A DNA stretch of 64,000 bases from Prochlorococcus sp. AG-402-I21 (GTDB lineage: Bacteria > Cyanobacteriota > Cyanobacteriia > PCC-6307 > Cyanobiaceae). Position 1 is the first letter of the stretch, and each line of letters begins with the position of its first letter. Shown piece after piece: positions 59,754 to 64,000 of this stretch. Position numbers and translations under genes: made by a program. The notes beneath the pieces were generated by a model that had not been told where the DNA came from, searched no databases, and saw only the letters and a program-made list of their open reading frames with translations. The DNA lies in the NCBI GenBank assembly GCA_003216955.1, contig QCHZ01000003.1, positions 124,001 to 188,000 on the forward strand, given 5' to 3'.

Positions 59754-60284
59754 TTAGAGTTCCAATAAACCAGGGGGTGGATTGATTAGCAGCCATTTTT
59801 CTTTAATTTCTATTTCTGGGACAATTTCTTTAACAAAAGGTACCAAAACTTTTTTACCTTCTAGTAACTCTATCTCTAGAAGGTCGTTCCCTCCTGTTAT
59901 TAAGTCAGTTACATAACCAATTAAAGCTTTTTGGGTTCCTATTCTTACTTCTAAACCAATCAAATCAAAATAATGGTACTCATCTTTATGTAAGTTTGGT
60001 CTGCTATTAGTTGGTATGACTAATTTCCATCCAACAATTTCTTCAGCAGAACTCCTATCAGATACTCCCTCGATGGAAAGGACATAGATTGATTTACCTG
60101 GGATAAGCGTTCCTTTCTTTAATTTAATTGCCTTAGGCAATTCATTAGTTTTTTGAATCCATCGTTTTCCTGGTTTTGTAAACCTTTCAGGAAAGTCGCT
60201 GCTAGGTTTAATGCGAATATCTCCTCTTAAACCCTGTGGAGCAACAATTTCACCAATTGACATCCATTTATCTTTTTCGATCAT
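59754..60284 (-). CDS. rimM: 16S rRNA processing protein RimM
   Basis: The protein has 176 residues. 'IGEIVAPQGLRGDIRIKP' is the N-terminal RimM beta-barrel start, 'GWKLVIP' and 'YHYFDLIGLEV' link to the PRC-barrel (about 95-175) with 'VPFVKEIVPEIE'. It aids 30S head assembly with S19. It is on the same strand as manC with a 52-nt gap and divergent from ndhS. Confidence 0.95.
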   Translation of the reverse strand: MIEKDKWMSIGEIVAPQGLRGDIRIKPSSDFPERFTKPGKRWIQKTNELPKAIKLKKGTLIPGKSIYVLSIEGVSDRSSAEEIVGWKLVIPTNSRPNLHKDEYHYFDLIGLEVRIGTQKALIGYVTDLITGGNDLLEIELLEGKKVLVPFVKEIVPEIEIKEKWLLINPPPGLLEL

Positions 60285-60329
60285 TTTTATGAGTAGACTT
60301 TTTTAATAGTTTATTGAATCTCTTTACTT

Positions 60330-60515
60330 ATGAATGATTCAAAAGATCCAATTCTCCCTGGAACAACAGTAACTGTTAATAATCAAGAGTCAATTTATAA
60401 TGGTTATGAAGGCTTTGTTCAAAGAATTAGTGGTGATAATGCGGCAGTACTTTTTGAAGGAGGTAATTGGGATAAATTATTGACATTACCTTTGAAAGAT
60501 CTCCTGAGAAGTTAA
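60330..60515 (+). CDS. ndhS: NAD(P)H dehydrogenase (NDH-1) subunit S
   Basis: The protein has 61 residues. The family core 'ILPGTTVTVNN' and 'FEGGNWDKLLTLPL' matches cyanobacterial NdhS, an SH3-like subunit that forms the ferredoxin-docking site of photosynthetic NDH-1. The length is normal. It is convergent with rnc, and both stop codons lie in an inverted repeat. Confidence 0.85.
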   Translation: MNDSKDPILPGTTVTVNNQESIYNGYEGFVQRISGDNAAVLFEGGNWDKLLTLPLKDLLRS

Positions 60516-60544
60516 TTAATATTTTTTCGATAAAATTAATTAAC
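60511..60544. terminator. Inverted repeat over the ndhS and rnc stop codons
   Basis: GTTAATTAAT (60511-60520) pairs with ATTAATTAAC (60535-60544). The ndhS TAA (60513-60515) is in one arm and the rnc stop (60542-60540) in the other. The loop contains TTTTTT on the plus strand. It is a symmetric bidirectional terminator candidate. Confidence 0.55.
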
Positions 60545-61283
60545 TATCAATCGTTTTAGTTTCAAAAAACTTTAATGCTTTTCTTGCAGCATTTTTCTCA
60601 GCTTGCTTCATTGACTTTCCCCAACCTTCCGCTATTGATCGATTTTTGATATGAACAGTGCAAAAGAATCGCCTAGGATTATCATGCTTTCTATCAACCT
60701 CTATTGTCTTATAAATTGGAATTGAACAGCCTTCACTTTGAGTAAATTCTTGAAGTGCTGATTTATAATTTTTTCTATGAGGATCAGATAGAACTTCTTT
60801 ACTTTTTTCATCCCAGAATGGAATAAGCCAATTTTTTATAGGTTCTATAACATTGAGACTTTCATACAAAGCTCCTATTAATGCTTCAGTTGCCTCAGCT
60901 TGAATAGTTGAGCTTGCTGATTTATCTCTAAGGGCTTTTTTCCCAATTAATAATACATTTTTGATCTCTATTTTTTTACCGACTTCTTCTAGCCATTGAT
61001 CACTTACAAGATGTGAACGAAGTTCAGATCTTTCTCCAACTTTCATATATGGAAATTTAACTTTTATGAAATCTGATGCTATGAGTCTTAGGACTGCATC
61101 TCCAAGAAATTCAAGATTTTCATAATTAATTTCACTATTTGCTGAGCTATGAGTTAGTGATTCATTAATAAATAAAATATTTTTTATTTTTTCATTAGTA
61201 AATTCCTTTTGATATGTTCTCTCTAAATTGAGGCCTTTAATAAAATTAATTATTTCCTCTACTCTTTGATTTGAGATTTTCAT
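60540..61283 (-). CDS. rnc: Ribonuclease III
   Basis: The protein has 247 residues. The RNase III domain (about 10-155) has the signature 'NYENLEFLGDAVLRL' and metal-binding acidic residues in 'EATEALIGALYES'. The C-terminal dsRNA-binding domain (about 168-240) has 'NYKSALQEFTQ' and 'GKSMKQAEKNAARKAL'. It processes rRNA precursors and structured RNAs. It is next to rnpB on the same strand, an RNA-processing pair. Confidence 0.95.
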   Translation of the reverse strand: MKISNQRVEEIINFIKGLNLERTYQKEFTNEKIKNILFINESLTHSSANSEINYENLEFLGDAVLRLIASDFIKVKFPYMKVGERSELRSHLVSDQWLEEVGKKIEIKNVLLIGKKALRDKSASSTIQAEATEALIGALYESLNVIEPIKNWLIPFWDEKSKEVLSDPHRKNYKSALQEFTQSEGCSIPIYKTIEVDRKHDNPRRFFCTVHIKNRSIAEGWGKSMKQAEKNAARKALKFFETKTIDS

Positions 61284-61358
61284 AATTATTTAAAGCACAA
61301 AACAGAATTGAGAAAAATAAGATTTTGACTTTAAGTTATTTTTAAAAATTAATAAAGT

Positions 61359-61758
61359 GAAAGCAGGTCATAAGCCGGGTTCTGTTCATTCGTCTTCCTT
61401 TAGGAAATGAATGGGTGATCATCTATCTGGGACTATCGTTACCGATAGACTCAAGCGGCTCTGTTTAGGGACTAGGTTTATGGCCATCCAGTGCCCCTCG
61501 CCTTGCTCCTAGCCGGGGTTTACCTAGCCAGCACCTCTCAATGCTGCTGGTGCGCTCTTACCGCACCTTTGCACCCTTACCATGCTTGTAGGGATTTCCC
61601 CATGAAGCATTCGGCGGTGTGTTTCTGTGGCACTATCCTCACGGTCACCCGCACTGGGAATTACCCAGCAAGCCTGGCCAAATAGGAGCCCGGACTTTCC
61701 TCAATTGAATTCTTTAGCTTTTTGCTGAAGTTCAATTGCGATTACCTCCCCTGCTTTC
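61359..61758 (-). ncRNA. rnpB: RNase P RNA (M1 RNA), cyanobacterial type A
   Basis: Read on the minus strand, helix P1 is closed by GAAAGCAGG (61758-61750) pairing with CCTGCTTTC (61367-61359). The hallmark 5' conserved block 'GAGGAAAGTCCGGGCTCC' (around 61703-61686) and the 3' block 'CAGAACCCGGCTTAT' (around 61384-61370) are in place. Length is about 400 nt. It is the catalytic RNA that matures tRNA 5' ends. It is transcribed divergently from the tRNA-Arg that starts 36 nt away. Ends are set by P1 and may be a few bases off. Confidence 0.93.
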
Positions 61759-61793
61759 AACTCCATCATGCCTCAAGGCATAATTATTTTCAG

Positions 61794-61867
<74 letters not shown>

Positions 61868-61968
61868 TGCGAAAAACGAATTAAAACTAAAAATATGTAC
61901 TCCTATATGTGGTGGGTGTGCAAAATCCTAACTCTCTCGCTAGCGTTGAAGTAGTGAAATAAGTCAAC

Positions 61969-62307
61969 ATGGCCCAGCTTCACGATCTTCGCTTACGTTT
62001 GCTTGTTCAACAAGAGAGTGAGCACATATCTAATTCCCAGCCGAGTGATTTAGATTTATCAATTGTGCAAGCACGATGTTTATGTTGGTTAACACTTCTG
62101 GCTGAAGCGCATGAAGATCAAGCTAATGATGCTGAAGGAAGAGGAGATGCAGAACAAGCTATGGGATGGTTCGCCGATTCAATGAGATTGCGTGATGTTA
62201 TTCAAGTGGTCACTAGCATTGAAATACCTCTACCTGAAAGTTCTGATTTAGAGAGCAATGATGGAGTAGATGACCTATATAACGGTGAGCCCCCTATGAC
62301 GGCCTAA
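61969..62307 (+). CDS. Conserved acidic picocyanobacterial protein, unknown
   Basis: The protein has 112 residues, soluble, predicted all-helical and acidic at the C-terminus ('PLPESSDLESNDGVDD'). The helices 'LDLSIVQARCLCWLTLLAEAHEDQ' and 'AMGWFADSMRLRDVI' suggest a small helical bundle. I do not recognise a family. The start ATG is clear and the next gene follows 31 nt later. It begins about 100 nt after tRNA-Arg. Confidence 0.6.
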   Translation: MAQLHDLRLRLLVQQESEHISNSQPSDLDLSIVQARCLCWLTLLAEAHEDQANDAEGRGDAEQAMGWFADSMRLRDVIQVVTSIEIPLPESSDLESNDGVDDLYNGEPPMTA

Positions 62308-62338
62308 TAAATGCAATGATGGTTTCTAAGTTGCCTTG

Positions 62339-62797
62339 ATGAAGGTGCCTGAAGAACCTTGCCAATGTCCAGATTGCCTCAGATTTTATAGGGAACACGA
62401 TCGTTTAATTAGAGAATTCCCAACTCTGAGGGCACAACAAGAGATCAACTGGGCGGCACTTCAATCTTTTAGAACTTTATGTGGAAAAGTTTTAGAAGAT
62501 TTGCAAAAGAACTTTAATTCAAATTCGTCACATCAATCCGAAGAGAATTGTCATACTGAGAAGATTGAGAAAAAAGAAAAATCCGTAACACAAGTAATTG
62601 CTGATCTGGAAAATATTAATGCTCATTTATATTCTATTGAAGCATTAATGGAAAGAATTTTCGATGTTAAAGTTCCGAATGAAATTGAAGAGAAATTTAG
62701 AGAAATAGCTGGTGAAATAGCGCCAGATCCATTAAATATTGATCGATTAAGATTGAACAGATTATTACATCAAACCCCAGACTTACCTGATAAATAG
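62339..62797 (+). CDS. Conserved protein with N-terminal Cys cluster, unknown
   Basis: The protein has 152 residues from ATG 62339 (a TTG lies one codon earlier). 'EEPCQCPDCLRFYREHDRL' near residue 3-21 gives a C-x-C-x2-C group with a following His, which could bind metal. The middle is charged, and the C-terminal part is helical ('EIEEKFREIAGEIAPDPL'). There is no known family that I can name. Its stop lies in a hairpin shared with the convergent glgP. Confidence 0.6.
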   Translation: MKVPEEPCQCPDCLRFYREHDRLIREFPTLRAQQEINWAALQSFRTLCGKVLEDLQKNFNSNSSHQSEENCHTEKIEKKEKSVTQVIADLENINAHLYSIEALMERIFDVKVPNEIEEKFREIAGEIAPDPLNIDRLRLNRLLHQTPDLPDK

Positions 62798-62809
62798 ATA
62801 TTTATTTTT
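62790..62809. terminator. Hairpin over the stops of the Cys-cluster gene and glgP
   Basis: ATAAAT-agat-ATTTAT (62790-62805) followed by TTTT. The plus-strand stop TAG (62795-62797) and the glgP stop (62804-62802) are both inside it. Confidence 0.5.
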
Positions 62810-64000
62810 CACAACTTATCTCTACAGGTAATGGTTTAACTTTCCATATTGACTGACAATATTCTCTTATAGATCTGTCTGATGAGAAAAATCCTGACCT
62901 TGCTGTGTTTAATAGTGCCATACGATTCCATTTTTGACTCTTTTTCCACGCTTTACTTACCTCATCTTGTGCACGGAGGTAATCGTCAAAATCTGCCATA
63001 ACAAAGAAAGGATCGTTCCCCGTCAAATTATTTATTATTGGTCTAAACAGCTCACTATCGCCGTTACTAAAATGACCAACGTCTATTAAATTAAGAGTTT
63101 CTTGTAGTTCATTTGATTCCTTAATAAAGCTATTGGGACTATAACCTCGATCTCTTAATTCCATGATTTCTGATTCAGTCTTACCAAACAAAAAGAAATT
63201 TTCAGCTCCCACTCTTTCTCTAATTTCTACATTAGCTCCATCAAGTGTTCCAATTGTTAATGCACCATTCATCGCGAATTTCATATTCCCAGTTCCTGAA
63301 GCTTCTTTACCAGCAGTTGAAATCTGCTCAGAAAGATCAGTTGCTGGATAGACTTGTTCACCTAGCTTTACATTGTAGTCAGGAAGAAAAACTACCCTTA
63401 GTAATCCATCCATATCAGGATCTGCATTCACTACATCTGCAATTCCATTAATAAATCTAATCATTAACTTAGCCATGAAATAACCTGGCGCCGCTTTGCC
63501 ACCAAAAATGACGGTACGCGGTGCAATATTTTTTGTTATTCCATTTTTAATTCTTAGATATTGGGCAATGACTTGCAGAGCATTCAAGTGCTGTCTCTTA
63601 TATTGGTGAATTCTTTTGACTTGAACATCAAATAAACTTGAGGGATCTACCAGAACACCAGTTTGTCTGTGTATGTATCCAGCTAGTTTCCTTTTCCCAG
63701 AAAGTTTAGCTGATGCAAATAGATCTAAGAAATTAGAGTCATTTTCTTTTTTTTCTAATTCTAGTAAAAGGTCCATATTAGTAATCCAATTTGGACCAAT
63801 CTCTTTGTCAAGAAGTTTAGAAAGTTCAGGATTTGCTAAAGCTACCCATCTACGTGGAGTAACTCCATTGGTGACGTTAGTGAATTTTTCAGGCCAGAGT
63901 TCTGCAAATTCAGGTAGTAATTGTCTTTTGATTAAATCTGAATGAAGTGCAGCTACTCCATTTACATGATGTGCTCCAATTGTCGCTAAATGCGCCATAC
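62802..64000 (-). CDS. glgP: Glycogen phosphorylase, C-terminal part (5' end outside window)
   Basis: About 400 residues of an expected 830-840 are present; the frame runs off the right edge, so the Met at 63998 is internal. It releases glucose-1-phosphate from glycogen. The PLP-Lys signature 'EASGTGNMKFAMNGALTIGT' and upstream 'VQVKRIHQYKRQ' and 'VNGVAALHSDLIK' are intact. The C-terminus is normal. Confidence 0.96.
   Translation of the reverse strand, partial: MAHLATIGAHHVNGVAALHSDLIKRQLLPEFAELWPEKFTNVTNGVTPRRWVALANPELSKLLDKEIGPNWITNMDLLLELEKKENDSNFLDLFASAKLSGKRKLAGYIHRQTGVLVDPSSLFDVQVKRIHQYKRQHLNALQVIAQYLRIKNGITKNIAPRTVIFGGKAAPGYFMAKLMIRFINGIADVVNADPDMDGLLRVVFLPDYNVKLGEQVYPATDLSEQISTAGKEASGTGNMKFAMNGALTIGTLDGANVEIRERVGAENFFLFGKTESEIMELRDRGYSPNSFIKESNELQETLNLIDVGHFSNGDSELFRPIINNLTGNDPFFVMADFDDYLRAQDEVSKAWKKSQKWNRMALLNTARSGFFSSDRSIREYCQSIWKVKPLPVEISCEK

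Noticed and set aside
61491-61685. Plus-strand open frame of 64 codons
   Set aside because: It lies wholly antisense to the RNase P RNA, whose conserved blocks and P1 helix explain the sequence.

Overview
The window is AT-rich chromosomal DNA from a marine picocyanobacterium. The best fit is a low-GC Prochlorococcus (NATL-like low-light type) or a close relative. The reasons are psaC, ndhS and rpaB, cyanobacterial-type SecA, ThiC and LysRS, a compact layout with overlapping genes, and several conserved picocyanobacterial small proteins. The genus call is inference from gene content and protein character, not from a search.

Layout. (1) 1-20.3 kb is a cell-surface region. It starts with the 3' part of a giant Calx-beta/RTX-like surface protein, then a 2OG-oxygenase-like gene. 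A minus-strand type I secretion operon follows: DUF6447-like small protein, parvulin-like PPIase, HlyB-type ABC exporter with a cyclic-nucleotide-binding-like N-terminus, and HlyD-type adaptor. Next come GDP-mannose 4,6-dehydratase, a metzincin protease with DUF4214 repeats, the housekeeping secA, and a Wzt/Wzm polysaccharide ABC exporter whose ATPase carries an N-terminal DUF4214 region. (2) 20.3-30.9 kb is housekeeping: cysE, a GntR regulator, infC, miaA, gyrB, a small SH3-like protein, a tandem crcB pair, a glutathione peroxidase, mgtE, a group 2 sigma factor and an alpha/beta hydrolase. (3) 30.9-36.2 kb is a second accessory cluster. It has three paralogous TPR proteins with a common N-terminus, two of them fused to different C-terminal enzyme-like domains (SGNH-like, 2OG-oxygenase-like), and a convergent SET-domain-like protein. 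(4) 36.2-64 kb is core genome: mutY, fructokinase, tsaE, ahcY, dedA, ssb, mreBCD, rpaB, lysS, smpB, ruvB, a TPR lipo/periplasmic candidate, an M20 amidohydrolase, a TPP riboswitch with thiC, tkt, fabF-acpP, psaC, glmS, manC, rimM, ndhS, rnc, rnpB, tRNA-Arg(CCT), two small conserved proteins and the C-terminal part of glycogen phosphorylase.

How parts connect. ManC supplies GDP-mannose, Gmd converts it towards deoxysugars, and Wzt/Wzm would export the resulting polysaccharide. The type I system would export the giant protein and possibly the metalloprotease. DUF4214 occurs in both the protease and the polysaccharide-export ATPase, which suggests a shared ligand. The TPR/SET/SGNH/2OG cluster looks like a protein- or glycan-modification module of unknown role.

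Regulatory structure. There is a clear TPP riboswitch. psaC has a TTG start behind a Shine-Dalgarno-equipped three-codon mini-ORF. Stem-loops overlap the stop codons of many convergent gene pairs. Palindrome clusters lie ahead of rpaB and the GntR gene. No intergenic gap without an RNA gene exceeds about 245 nt. No CRISPR array, insertion sequence or prophage was seen.
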